Below, piece after piece: positions 8,816-17,276 of a stretch of 49,903 nt of DNA. The stretch is from Methylotenera oryzisoli. Lineage in GTDB: Bacteria > Pseudomonadota > Gammaproteobacteria > Burkholderiales > Methylophilaceae. The translations under genes and the position numbers were made by a program. Location: positions 1 to 49,903 of the forward strand of contig CAMCVF010000013.1 of assembly GCA_945881735.1 (NCBI GenBank), written 5' to 3'. The stretch's first letter is position 1, and each line of letters begins with the position of its first letter. The notes under the pieces were generated by a model that did not search any database, was not told the origin of the DNA, and was given only the letters and a program-made list of their open reading frames with translations.

Positions 8816-8884
8816 CTTAATCACACAAACAAAATGTGTGTGATTAAGTAGCTCCCAACAATATTGCGCACAAAATGCGCACAA
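8816..8884 (+). promoter_or_regulatory. Inverted repeat plus helically phased direct repeats upstream of fba
   Basis: Two elements lie 30-100 bp before fba. Bases 8816-8827 and 8837-8848 form a perfect 12-bp inverted repeat (CTTAATCACACA) with a 9-nt spacer, the geometry of a dimeric regulator operator or a transcript hairpin. The 9-mer TGCGCACAA then occurs twice, at 8865-8873 and 8876-8884, exactly 11 bp apart, about one helical turn. No good -35/-10 pair could be assigned. The regulator is unknown. Confidence 0.45.
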
Positions 8885-8916
8885 TCACTTAACCTTTAAA
8901 ACCGATAGAGGACAAC

Positions 8917-9996
8917 ATGGCACTGGTCTCATTACGTCAGTTATTAGATCACGCAGCAGAACACGATTACGGTATTGCCGCTTTTAACGTCAATAATATG
9001 GAGCAAGTACATGCTATTATGCAGGCGGCCGATGCGACCAACAGCCCAGTCATTTTACAAGGCTCTGCGGGGGCGCGCCAATATGCAGGTGAGGCTTTTT
9101 TAAGGCATTTAGTATTAGCCGCAATTGAGTCTTACCCACATATTCCTGTTGTGATGCATCAAGATCACGGGCACACGCCAGCAGTTTGTATTCAAGCCAT
9201 GCGCTCTGGCTTTTCTAGCGTGATGATGGATGGCTCATTAATGGAAGATGCTAAAACGCCATCTAGCTTCGAATACAATGTGGAGGTCACCCGAAAAATC
9301 ACTGAATTCGCACACGCCATCGGTGTATCCGTTGAAGGTGAACTAGGTGTTTTAGGCTCACTGGAAACTGGTATGGCTGGAGATGAAGATGGCTCGGGCG
9401 CTGAAGGTATATTGGATCATTCACAATTATTGACCGACCCCGAAGAGGCGGCAGACTTTGTGGATAAAACAGGTGTAGACGCGTTAGCGATTGCGATTGG
9501 CACATCACACGGCGCATACAAATTCACCAAGCCGCCCACTGGAAAAACATTAGCCATTAACCGTATTAAAGAGATTCATTCGCGCATTCCCAATACGCAT
9601 TTAGTCATGCATGGCTCATCATCAGTACCGCAAGAATGGCTAAAAATTATTAACGCCTATGGCGGTGATATGGGTGAAACCTATGGTGTGCCTGTAGAAG
9701 AAATTGTTGAAGGCATTAAATATGGCGTGCGAAAGGTGAATATCGATACCGATTTACGCATGGCATCCAGCGGTGCAATTCGGCAATTTTTTGAGCAACA
9801 CAAAAAAGAATTCGACCCCAGAAAGTTTTTAACCGCTGCGACAGTTGCCATGAAAGATATTTGTATTGCGCGTTACGAGGCGTTTGGTTCAGCAGGACAT
9901 GCTAACAATATCAAACCGATTTCTTGTGAAAAAATGGCAGAACGCTACAAAAAAAGCCAGCTAAACGCAATCGTGAGAAGCGGGAATGCCAAATGA
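8917..9996 (+). CDS. fba: Class II fructose-1,6-bisphosphate aldolase
   Basis: The 359-residue product is a zinc-dependent class II aldolase of the long (FbaA/CbbA 'Calvin cycle') subtype. It interconverts fructose-1,6-bisphosphate with dihydroxyacetone phosphate and glyceraldehyde-3-phosphate. Metal-site motifs are visible: [35 protein letters not shown] and [10 protein letters not shown]. In RuMP methylotrophs this step feeds gluconeogenesis and carbon rearrangement. A strong Shine-Dalgarno (AGAGGA) precedes the ATG. The stop overlaps the tpiA start (ATGA), which implies an fba-tpiA operon. The pair sits inside the phoH-ybeY neighbourhood, an uncommon location. Confidence 0.95.
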   Translation: MALVSLRQLLDHAAEHDYGIAAFNVNNMEQVHAIMQAADATNSPVILQGSAGARQYAGEAFLRHLVLAAIESYPHIPVVMHQDHGHTPAVCIQAMRSGFSSVMMDGSLMEDAKTPSSFEYNVEVTRKITEFAHAIGVSVEGELGVLGSLETGMAGDEDGSGAEGILDHSQLLTDPEEAADFVDKTGVDALAIAIGTSHGAYKFTKPPTGKTLAINRIKEIHSRIPNTHLVMHGSSSVPQEWLKIINAYGGDMGETYGVPVEEIVEGIKYGVRKVNIDTDLRMASSGAIRQFFEQHKKEFDPRKFLTAATVAMKDICIARYEAFGSAGHANNIKPISCEKMAERYKKSQLNAIVRSGNAK

Positions 9997-10778
9997 GTGC
10001 ACAATTAGCAAATCGCCGCAAACTCGTAATTGCAAACTGGAAAATGCATGGCGATATATCCAGCAACCATCAATTATTAAAAGCCGTTATTGATGGGCTT
10101 GGCGATTATCAACAAGCCGATTATGTGATTTGCCCGCCCAATCCTTATCTTTTCCAAGCACGCGAATTATTAAGCAACACCCACATTGCGTGGGGTGGGC
10201 AAAATGCAAATCAGCACGATAAAGGTGCCTTTACCGGGGCGGTGGCGGCGCATATGCTTACCGATTTAGGTTGTACATATGTGTTACTTGGCCACTCGGA
10301 GCGGCGTGTATTGTTCAATGAAACCAATTTAACCGCTGCAGCAAGATTCGATGCCTCAGTCAAGGCAGGGTTAACACCAGTTTTATGTGTGGGCGAAACT
10401 TTGGCAGAGCACGAAGCCGGCTTAACGGAGGTAATTGTAGCCAGTCAGATGGATGCGGTGATGGCGACTTTGAATGACCAAAGTTTTGCAGCAGCCATGC
10501 AAGTGAACATGGTATTTGCTTACGAGCCCGTTTGGGCGGTAGGCACAGGCAAAACGGCAACGCCAGAACAAGCCCAAACCGTGCATGCCTTTATTCGCAA
10601 TAGAATCGCCATGCGTAATGCTGAAGCAGCCAACCATGTGCGTATTATTTATGGTGGCAGTATTAAAGCCAGCAATGCTAAAAAATTGTTTGCAATGCCA
10701 GATGTAGATGGCGGCTTGGTGGGTGGTGCATCACTAGCGGCAGATGAATTTATTGCGATTTGCAAAGCAGCTAATTAA
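9993..10778 (+). CDS. tpiA: Triosephosphate isomerase
   Basis: A 261-residue TIM-barrel enzyme that interconverts dihydroxyacetone phosphate and glyceraldehyde-3-phosphate. Catalytic residues are in place: K17 (IANWKMHG), H101 (LLGHSERR) and E178 ([15 protein letters not shown]); phosphate-binding loops [10 protein letters not shown] and GGLVGGASL follow. The start overlaps the fba stop by 4 bp, so the two are translationally coupled and their products act in sequence. In many proteobacteria tpiA instead precedes secG; that linkage is absent here. No strong terminator separates it from the convergent fbp gene 61 bp away. Confidence 0.96.
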   Translation: MSAQLANRRKLVIANWKMHGDISSNHQLLKAVIDGLGDYQQADYVICPPNPYLFQARELLSNTHIAWGGQNANQHDKGAFTGAVAAHMLTDLGCTYVLLGHSERRVLFNETNLTAAARFDASVKAGLTPVLCVGETLAEHEAGLTEVIVASQMDAVMATLNDQSFAAAMQVNMVFAYEPVWAVGTGKTATPEQAQTVHAFIRNRIAMRNAEAANHVRIIYGGSIKASNAKKLFAMPDVDGGLVGGASLAADEFIAICKAAN

Positions 10779-10839
10779 ATTAATTTTGTTGTCAATCGTA
10801 ATTCCCGCGTGGGAGAGAATGTCGAAACAAAGTTATTGT

Positions 10840-11835
10840 TTAGCGTTTTCTCTTCTTTACTAAGTGATAGCCAGCGATTCTGTCTATCTCGTTTTTGCTG
10901 CCTAAGATAATCGGTATGCGTTGATGTATGCCTGCTGGGTTTATTTCCAGCACGCGTTGCGCACCTGTAGTAGAGCCACCACCAGCTTGCTCCACAATAA
11001 AACTCATGGGGTTAGCTTCATACATCAGGCGTAGTTTGCCCATTTTTGATTTAGCGTCACTAGGATACATAAACACACCGCCGCGTACCAAAATACGATG
11101 CACTTCAGCCACCATCGATGCCACCCAACGCATGTTAAAATCTTTATCGCGCTCACCCTCAGTGCCTTGTAAACACTCATCAATGTAGTGCTGTACAGGC
11201 TCTTGCCAAAAACGGTAATTGGACATATTGATGGCAAACTCAGTCGTATCTTGTGGGATTTGCATATTTGGATGCGTTAACACAAATTGATTGGTTTTTT
11301 TATTTAGCGTAAACCCATTTACACCATTCCCAGTGGTCAACACCAACATGGTTGAAGTGCCGTACAACGCATACCCCGCGACGATTTGCTGCGTACCTGC
11401 TTGTAAAAAATCGTTTAGTTCAGGCTTAATATTATTGGCTTTTAGTACCGAAAATATAGTGCCTACTGAAATATTGACGTTTACATTAGATGAGCCATCT
11501 AATGGGTCAAAACACAGTAAATATTGGCCGTTACTTGATGCAACTTGGATGGGGTCAATAACTTCTTCTGAAATCATGCCTGCTACGCAACCGCTCTTTA
11601 GTAAAGCTTCTACAAAAATATCGTTAGTTATTACATCCAAGGTTTTTTGCACTTCACCTTGAATATTTTCACTATCCAAGCTACCCATATTGCCAGCAAT
11701 CGCCCCTTCATCAATCGCAGTGGCGATTTTTTTTACAGCCAGCTCGACATTGCCCAATATAGCTGCTAGCCCAGTGGCGTGCTCGCCCTGCAGGTGCTGG
11801 GTTAAAAATTCTGTCATCGTCATATTTTGTGTCAT
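10840..11835 (-). CDS. fbp: Class I fructose-1,6-bisphosphatase
   Basis: A 331-residue FBPase of the class I (Fbp) type that hydrolyses fructose-1,6-bisphosphate to fructose-6-phosphate, the committed gluconeogenic step. The metal-binding signature FDPLDGSSNVNVNISVGTIF covers about residues 109-128, and ISEEVIDP supplies the other acidic ligands. The C-terminal part has GGVFMYPSDAKSKMGKLRL and the substrate-site region LMYEANPMSFIVEQAGG. It faces fba-tpiA convergently, so three successive activities of triose-P to fructose-6-P conversion are clustered but on opposite strands. It diverges from ybeY with only 43 bp between the starts, so the promoters are probably intertwined. Confidence 0.95.
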   Translation of the reverse strand: MTQNMTMTEFLTQHLQGEHATGLAAILGNVELAVKKIATAIDEGAIAGNMGSLDSENIQGEVQKTLDVITNDIFVEALLKSGCVAGMISEEVIDPIQVASSNGQYLLCFDPLDGSSNVNVNISVGTIFSVLKANNIKPELNDFLQAGTQQIVAGYALYGTSTMLVLTTGNGVNGFTLNKKTNQFVLTHPNMQIPQDTTEFAINMSNYRFWQEPVQHYIDECLQGTEGERDKDFNMRWVASMVAEVHRILVRGGVFMYPSDAKSKMGKLRLMYEANPMSFIVEQAGGGSTTGAQRVLEINPAGIHQRIPIILGSKNEIDRIAGYHLVKKRKR

Positions 11836-11878
11836 CGTTTAATTATATAATCTAAATAGTTTATCCTCATGACAAATC

Positions 11879-12316
11879 ATGCCTAATCTTCATTTAACGA
11901 CTCAATTCGTATCAGAGCATACTAATTTACCCAGCAAACAGCAATTCGCCAAATGGGCAAAGGCGGCACTTAATGTAGATACCGAAGTCACGATTCGCGT
12001 AGTTGATGAGAAAGAAGGACGAGAGCTCAACAGCATGTATCGCGGCAAAGATTACGCAACCAATGTGCTGACATTTCCGCTGACTGAAACTCCACATTTA
12101 ATGGGCGACATTATTATCTGCGTGCCAGTGGTTGAATCGGAAGCGCAATTTCAACAAAAATCGCTTGAGGCGCATTATGCGCATTTAACCGTACATGGCA
12201 TATTGCATTTGCATGGTTACGACCACGAAATTGAGGCACAAGCCGAGCTAATGGAAAGTTTAGAAATTTCTATTTTAGCCAAATTAGGTTATGCTAATCC
12301 TTATCTTGTTATGTAG
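11879..12316 (+). CDS. ybeY: Endoribonuclease / rRNA maturation factor YbeY
   Basis: This 145-residue zinc metalloprotein has the UPF0054 signature [12 protein letters not shown] with zinc ligands H106, H110 and H116, and the family block [15 protein letters not shown] (about 54-68). YbeY takes part in 16S rRNA 3'-end maturation and ribosome quality control, working with YbeZ (PhoH). Length fits the family (about 150). It starts a new transcriptional segment: the adjacent upstream gene is the divergent fbp, so it needs its own promoter, unlike the usual phoH-ybeY operon. corC begins 9 bp after its stop. Confidence 0.94.
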   Translation: MPNLHLTTQFVSEHTNLPSKQQFAKWAKAALNVDTEVTIRVVDEKEGRELNSMYRGKDYATNVLTFPLTETPHLMGDIIICVPVVESEAQFQQKSLEAHYAHLTVHGILHLHGYDHEIEAQAELMESLEISILAKLGYANPYLVM

Positions 12317-12325
12317 GACGCCTTA

Positions 12326-13198
12326 ATGGCCAGTGAGTCGGAAAATTTAATCAATAAAACTAGCACTAAACCCAGTTTATTAGAACGTATAAGCAATTTC
12401 TTGCTACGCGAACCAGAAGATCGTGAGCAACTTGTTGAGCTGTTGCATGGCGCGTATGAAAATCATTTAATGGATGCAGACTCACTCGCCATGATAGAAG
12501 GCGTGCTACAAGTGAGTGAAATGCAAGTGCGCGATATTATGATTCCGCGCTCACAAATGGATGTGATTGACATCACCGATCCGCCTGAAACCTTTATTCC
12601 ACATGTGATTGAAACCGCACACTCGCGCTTTCCTGTGATTGAAGATGACAAAAACGATGTGATTGGCATTTTACTAGCCAAAGATTTGCTAAGATATTAT
12701 GCGGGTGAAGATTTTGAAGTGCGTGATATGTTGCGCCCTGCTGTCTTTATTCCAGAATCCAAGCGCCTTAATATTTTACTCAAAGAATTCCGTAGCAACC
12801 GTAATCACATTGCAATTGTGGTGGATGAATACGGCGGTGTAGCTGGCATGGTCACCATTGAAGATGTGTTAGAGCAAATCGTAGGCGATATTGAAGATGA
12901 GTACGATTACGACGAGGACGAAGACAATATCATTCAAGATGCGCTTGGACATTATCGCGTGAAGGCACTCACCGAAATTGCAGACTTTAACGAAATTGTG
13001 GGGACGCAATTTAGTGATGAAGAATTTTCGACCATTGGTGGGCTGGTGGTGAATAAATTTGGTCACTTACCCAAACGCGGCGATTCTGTTGTGATTGAGA
13101 ATTTAAGTGTGCAGGTACTTAGAGCTGATAGTAGGCGCTTACATTCTATTTTAGTGGAAGTATTACCTGAAGAACCTTTCCCTATCGAATCTGTTTGA
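12326..13198 (+). CDS. corC: CBS-domain CorC/YbeX family protein
   Basis: A 290-residue cytoplasmic protein without membrane segments. It has an N-terminal helix region ([23 protein letters not shown]), a CBS pair (about residues 65-190, including [11 protein letters not shown] and [34 protein letters not shown]) and a C-terminal CorC/HlyC domain (about 205-285). YbeX/CorC was linked to Mg2+/Co2+ efflux and more recently to ribosome maturation; its place after ybeY fits the second view. It follows ybeY by 9 bp and is probably co-transcribed. In relatives lnt follows directly; here a small exported protein and mscL lie between. Confidence 0.92.
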   Translation: MASESENLINKTSTKPSLLERISNFLLREPEDREQLVELLHGAYENHLMDADSLAMIEGVLQVSEMQVRDIMIPRSQMDVIDITDPPETFIPHVIETAHSRFPVIEDDKNDVIGILLAKDLLRYYAGEDFEVRDMLRPAVFIPESKRLNILLKEFRSNRNHIAIVVDEYGGVAGMVTIEDVLEQIVGDIEDEYDYDEDEDNIIQDALGHYRVKALTEIADFNEIVGTQFSDEEFSTIGGLVVNKFGHLPKRGDSVVIENLSVQVLRADSRRLHSILVEVLPEEPFPIESV

Positions 13199-13297
13199 TT
13201 GCGGGCAATATTAGATTGCAATTACAGTTATACGTGATAGGTTGAACTAATCCGCAGCATTTAATCTCTTATCATTTAATTAATAGGGAGACGTAAT

Positions 13298-13720
13298 ATG
13301 AATAAATTAGTGATAACCGCTCTTTTAACTTTACAAATGTTAGCGTCTAACTTAAGCTCAGCCGATGAAGCGCAGACAATGCCTTTATTGCCTGATTCGC
13401 CTATGACAAAAGAAATTCCAACGACTGAAAAAGAATTTGCAAATGCGATCAATAATTTTACAAAAGAAGAAATTATTGCGCAACTCGGCGAACCTGCTAA
13501 GGCAGAAGACGTAAAACTAAAAGATAGCGGAAAAATAGTGGCTTCAATTTGGTATTACCACAATATTAATACCGCACCAGATGGTAGCTACTATCCAACC
13601 ACTGAGCTGGATTTTATTGAAGGCAAAGTAGTGCAAGTGGTTTATATGAATAACGATGGATCTGAACCGCAAGAAACGGATAAAAATTTAGAGCCACCTG
13701 TTTTAGAACCAGCATTGTAA
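13298..13720 (+). CDS. Exported protein of unknown function
   Basis: A 140-residue protein with a likely signal peptide (MNKLVITALLTLQMLASNLSS, cleavage near SSA-DE). The mature part contains FTKEEIIAQLGEPAKAEDV and then a WYYHN...TTELDFIEGKVVQVVYMNNDG strand pattern. The 'xxLGEPxxxxxx...WYY' layout resembles SmpA/BamE-like small envelope folds, but there is no lipobox and I do not assign it to that family. GGGAG precedes the ATG by about 8 nt. It is followed at once by an intrinsic terminator, so it is a single gene or the end of the ybeY-corC unit. Periplasmic location is inferred; function unknown. Confidence 0.75.
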   Translation: MNKLVITALLTLQMLASNLSSADEAQTMPLLPDSPMTKEIPTTEKEFANAINNFTKEEIIAQLGEPAKAEDVKLKDSGKIVASIWYYHNINTAPDGSYYPTTELDFIEGKVVQVVYMNNDGSEPQETDKNLEPPVLEPAL

Positions 13721-13737
13721 TAAAGCATTGCTTTCAG

Positions 13738-13762
13738 AAGGACGCTACTGCGTCCTTTTTTT
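13738..13762 (+). terminator. Intrinsic terminator
   Basis: An 8-bp perfect stem, AAGGACGC (13738-13745) with GCGTCCTT (13750-13757), and a TACT loop is followed by a continuous T-tract to 13762. It lies 18 bp after the stop of the exported protein gene and faces the convergent mscL gene, so it ends plus-strand transcription. Confidence 0.9.
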
Positions 13763-13783
13763 GTTAATAATTACGCCAATTAA

Positions 13784-14200
13784 TTACTTATTCTTTAGTG
13801 CGTCACGAATTTCACGCAATAATACAATATCATCTGGAGTGGCGACTGGAGACGGTGGTGGTTCTGCTTTTTTCATACGGTTTACCATTTTAACCATTTG
13901 AAAAATCACAAATGCTAAAATAATAAAGTTAATTACAATAGTAATAAAGTTACCGTAAGCTAAAACCGCACCCACTTTTTTTGCTTCAACCAACGCCAAA
14001 GCCATATCTTGGCCGTTTAGTGGAATATACATATTACTAAAATCAAAGCCACCAAATATTTTACCTACTATTGGCATAATAATGTCATTCACCAGCGAAT
14101 CCACAATTTTACCGAACGCCGCACCAATGATGACACCTACCGCTAGGTCCATCACGTTACCTTTACTGATAAAATCCTTAAATTCAGATGCCATACTCAT
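13784..14200 (-). CDS. mscL: Large-conductance mechanosensitive channel
   Basis: A 138-residue inner-membrane channel. It has the N-terminal amphipathic helix ([19 protein letters not shown]), TM1 (about 18-45, [20 protein letters not shown]), a periplasmic loop, TM2 (about 78-105, [21 protein letters not shown]) and a cytoplasmic helix ending [17 protein letters not shown]. MscL opens as a pentamer under membrane tension to release solutes during osmotic downshock. AAGGGGA lies 8 nt before the ATG at 14200; the ATG two codons later is less favoured. It is transcribed opposite to its neighbours, inserted between corC and lnt. Confidence 0.96.
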   Translation of the reverse strand: MSMASEFKDFISKGNVMDLAVGVIIGAAFGKIVDSLVNDIIMPIVGKIFGGFDFSNMYIPLNGQDMALALVEAKKVGAVLAYGNFITIVINFIILAFVIFQMVKMVNRMKKAEPPPSPVATPDDIVLLREIRDALKNK

Positions 14201-14364
14201 AGCGATTTCCCCTTATAATTTTTATAAAACAAGCCGTGTAGTACAACCGCAATATAGGGCTAAGCCAGAGTTGTAGTCAACGCTCTTCACAGTTTGCCAC
14301 AGAATGCTATAAATATTTATAAATTGATTACAATGCGCTATTCCCATTTTTATTCATTTCAATA

Positions 14365-15864
14365 ATGCAGCCATTCACTCGATTTCGTTTTGCTATCCCC
14401 TATCTACTTGGCGCATTAGCGGTTCTGGGATTCGCGCCCTTTTACATTTTCCCCGCACCTATGTTGGCGATAATTGGCATTATTTACTTATGGATAAAAG
14501 CTGATTCACCCAAAGCCGCTTTTAATTTGGGCTTTCAATTTGGTTTAGGTTTATATGTAGTAGGCATTTACTGGATATACATTAGCCTGCATGATTTTGG
14601 CGGCATGCCGTGGTGGTTTGCAGGATTTTCTACGTTTTGCCTATGTGCGTTTATGGCGCTATTTGTAGGTTTGGTGGGCTATTTCAGCAAACGATTCGGT
14701 TTTATCATCATCAGTGCGCCCGTGTTATGGGGATTATCGGATTGGGTACGTAGCTGGATTTTTACAGGCTTTCCTTGGTTAACACTAGGCTACAGCCAAG
14801 TGCCACATAGCCCGTTGGCCGGCTATATGCCAATTGTTGGCGTGTATGGCGTATCGACAATAACCGCTTTTGCTATGGCGATTATTGCCTATTGGTTGGG
14901 GCAATCTAATTTATCAGCAAGTTGGAGGCGAAACGCGATTGCCGCTTTGGCACTGCTATTAGTTGGTGGCGGCATACTAAAAGGGCTTGAATGGACTACG
15001 CCGATTAATGGGCCAATTAGCGCATCTCTCATTCAAGGCAATACTGCACAAAGCACCAAATGGTTGCCAGAAACGGCGCAAAATACGATTGATAACTATA
15101 TCAATATGGCAAGGGCTAGCAATGCACAATTAATTGTGCTGCCAGAAACCGCTTTTCCAGTGGTTTCCAGCCAAATTGATGCCAGCATTACCGATGCCCT
15201 AACTAATCATGCCAAGCAAAATAATGGCAATATCATTGTGGGTATGGTTAAATTAAATCAACAAACTAACCAATATTTCAACACTGCGTTTAGTTACGGC
15301 AGCGCACCTACCCAAATCTATGCTAAAAATCATTTGGTGCCGTTTGGTGAGTTTATTCCACTAAAACAAGTATTTGGCTGGATTTACCGCGATTGGCTGA
15401 ATATGCCGTTAAGCGATTTATCACGCGGTGGTGCCAATCAAACGCCGATGCAATTGGGTAACCAAAATGTAGCGGTGAATGTCTGTTATGAGGACGTTTT
15501 TGGTGAAGAGATTATTCGTCAATTGCCTGCAGCAACCTTGTTAGTGAATATCAGCAACGATGCCTGGTATGGCGAATCTAACGCGGCAAACCAGCATATG
15601 CAATTTAGCCAAGCACGCGCACTAGAAACTGGCCGCATGGTGCTGCGCGCGACCAATACGGGCGCGACCGTGGCGATTGATCCGCATGGCTATGTGATTG
15701 CCCATGCACCGCACGATGTGAAAAACACGCTGAATGTACAGGCACAAGGCTATACAGGCAGCACGCCTTATGTGCGCTGGGGCAACTGGCCGTTCATTGT
15801 ATTTTGTTTTGGTGTTTTGGCTTTTGTCATCTGGCGAAAACTCAAGCGAAATGAATGGTATTAA
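14365..15864 (+). CDS. lnt: Apolipoprotein N-acyltransferase
   Basis: A 499-residue inner-membrane enzyme that adds the third acyl chain to the N-terminal cysteine of lipoproteins. About six hydrophobic segments occupy residues 8-215, followed by a periplasmic nitrilase-fold domain with the catalytic triad E261 (VLPETAFP), K321 (YAKNHLVPFGE) and C374 (NVCYEDVFGEE), and a final TM helix (about 470-490). The place after corC matches the classical ybeZ-ybeY-corC-lnt order. The substrate lipoproteins MlaA and the SCO1-like protein are encoded in this window. No strong Shine-Dalgarno is seen upstream of the ATG. Confidence 0.95.
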   Translation: MQPFTRFRFAIPYLLGALAVLGFAPFYIFPAPMLAIIGIIYLWIKADSPKAAFNLGFQFGLGLYVVGIYWIYISLHDFGGMPWWFAGFSTFCLCAFMALFVGLVGYFSKRFGFIIISAPVLWGLSDWVRSWIFTGFPWLTLGYSQVPHSPLAGYMPIVGVYGVSTITAFAMAIIAYWLGQSNLSASWRRNAIAALALLLVGGGILKGLEWTTPINGPISASLIQGNTAQSTKWLPETAQNTIDNYINMARASNAQLIVLPETAFPVVSSQIDASITDALTNHAKQNNGNIIVGMVKLNQQTNQYFNTAFSYGSAPTQIYAKNHLVPFGEFIPLKQVFGWIYRDWLNMPLSDLSRGGANQTPMQLGNQNVAVNVCYEDVFGEEIIRQLPAATLLVNISNDAWYGESNAANQHMQFSQARALETGRMVLRATNTGATVAIDPHGYVIAHAPHDVKNTLNVQAQGYTGSTPYVRWGNWPFIVFCFGVLAFVIWRKLKRNEWY

Positions 15865-15960
15865 TAAGTCTGAAACTTTAATCTCATCAAAAGTCTATGC
15901 CAAATTGCTTTTGTTGAGTAAAGGCTTATTTGCTTTGAGGGTGATTGCACAAACGGTTAG

Positions 15961-16257
15961 CTCAGAATAATCAAATCGGCGCGCGAGTTAGAAATTGTTT
16001 TAATTATTGGCGTACAGGCAGGTGAAACAAGTTTACTCACGCGCTTTGGATTAACTGCCGCCAAAGTTGCATCCGATATGCAGGTCGCCTAAGAAGGCGT
16101 TTTTCGCACACATTTGTTAGAAAACGATATCTATGAATCGCCGTTGATGTTTGGTAAAACAGGTTTACTTGATGCAGCAAACAATATCTTCCTGACTCAA
16201 CCCAACTTAGGTTTTGCTTTTCAAGAAAAACTTCCTTCTATATCCGCGTTATTTTGA
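15961..16257 (+). pseudogene. Unidentified decayed reading frame with an internal stop
   Basis: The gap between lnt and glyQ contains a frame with protein-like composition from 15961 to a TGA at 16255-16257, broken by one TAA at 16090-16092. It has no start codon with a ribosome site and begins right after another stop, so the 5' end is missing. The text before the stop (ETSLLTRFGLTAAKVASDMQ) and after it (EGVFRTHLLENDIYESPLMF, then GKTGLLDAANNIFLTQPNLG) reads like one continuous domain. I do not recognise the family. It is best taken as a gene remnant. Confidence 0.5.
16086..16104 (+). terminator. Possible short intrinsic terminator
   Basis: CGCCT (16086-16090), loop AAGA, AGGCG (16095-16099), then five T. 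The 5-bp stem is short and sits inside the decayed reading frame, including its internal stop. It may end lnt read-through or be fortuitous. Confidence 0.35.
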
Positions 16258-16338
16258 TAGCACCAACATGAATTAGCCATAAAGTTTCATGCTGTTTTGA
16301 GGTAAAATCATATCTTTAGTACAATCCTAAGCAATCAA

Positions 16339-17274
16339 ATGTTGACTTTTCAGCAAATCATTTTAAATTTACAGCAATACTGGGATAAACAAGGCTGCGC
16401 GTTGATGCAACCATACGATATGGAAGTAGGCGCAGGCACTTCGCACACAGCCACTTTTTTGCGCGCCTTAGGTCCAGAGCCATGGAAAGCGGCTTATGTG
16501 CAGCCAAGCCGCCGCCCAAAAGATGGCCGTTATGGCGAAAACCCTAATCGCTTGCAGCATTACTACCAATACCAAGTCGTACTTAAACCCGCGCCATCTA
16601 ATATTTTAGAGCTGTATTTGGGCTCGCTTGAGGCCTTGGGTTTTGATTTAAAACAAAATGACATTCGCTTTGTAGAAGATGACTGGGAAAACCCGACTTT
16701 GGGCGCATGGGGCTTGGGCTGGGAGGTTTGGCTCAATGGCATGGAAGTCACACAATTTACTTACTTCCAGCAAGTAGGTGGAATTAACTGCAAACCAATT
16801 ACGGGTGAAATTACTTATGGTTTAGAGCGCCTAGCCATGTATCTGCAAGGCGTAGATAGCGTCTACGATTTGCAATACTCTGAAAATGTAAAGTATGGTG
16901 ATGTGTTCCACCAAAACGAGGTAGAGCAATCAACCTACAACTTTGAACATTCTGATGTGGATTTTCTATTCAACGCCTTTATTTCGCATGAAAAACAAGC
17001 ACAAAACCTAGTTGAGCAAAAACTTGCCCTACCAGCTTATGAGCAAGTATTAAAAGCCGCGCATACCTTTAACTTGCTAGATGCGCGCGGCGCAATTAGC
17101 GTAACCGAGCGTGCTGCTTATATAGGTAAAATTCGCAACATCGCGCGTGCAGTTGCCGCTGGCTATCTTGATAGCCGCGCCAGACTTGGCTTCCCTATGG
17201 CGCCTAAAAATTGGGCAGATGAAGTATTAGCTGGTTTAGTCAAGTTTGAGTCAGCAAAGAAAGCAGCAGCATAA
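16339..17274 (+). CDS. glyQ: Glycine--tRNA ligase alpha subunit
   Basis: A 311-residue class II synthetase subunit that carries the active site for glycyl-adenylate formation in the alpha2beta2 bacterial GlyRS. Family motifs are clear: [46 protein letters not shown] (motif 2 region) and [20 protein letters not shown] (motif 3). Length is normal (about 300). glyS begins 2 bp after its stop, so the subunits are co-translated. The order lnt-glyQ-glyS is kept despite the degenerate insert between lnt and glyQ. Confidence 0.97.
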   Translation: MLTFQQIILNLQQYWDKQGCALMQPYDMEVGAGTSHTATFLRALGPEPWKAAYVQPSRRPKDGRYGENPNRLQHYYQYQVVLKPAPSNILELYLGSLEALGFDLKQNDIRFVEDDWENPTLGAWGLGWEVWLNGMEVTQFTYFQQVGGINCKPITGEITYGLERLAMYLQGVDSVYDLQYSENVKYGDVFHQNEVEQSTYNFEHSDVDFLFNAFISHEKQAQNLVEQKLALPAYEQVLKAAHTFNLLDARGAISVTERAAYIGKIRNIARAVAAGYLDSRARLGFPMAPKNWADEVLAGLVKFESAKKAAA

Positions 17275-17276
17275 GC

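Noticed and set aside
8917-9996. Calvin cycle operon suggested by the CbbA-like aldolase
   Set aside because: No Rubisco, phosphoribulokinase or other cbb gene is in the window; the subtype name reflects sequence type only.
15734-15970. 78-codon plus frame running past the lnt stop
   Set aside because: It is a shifted frame of the lnt 3' end; the part past lnt has no protein signature.
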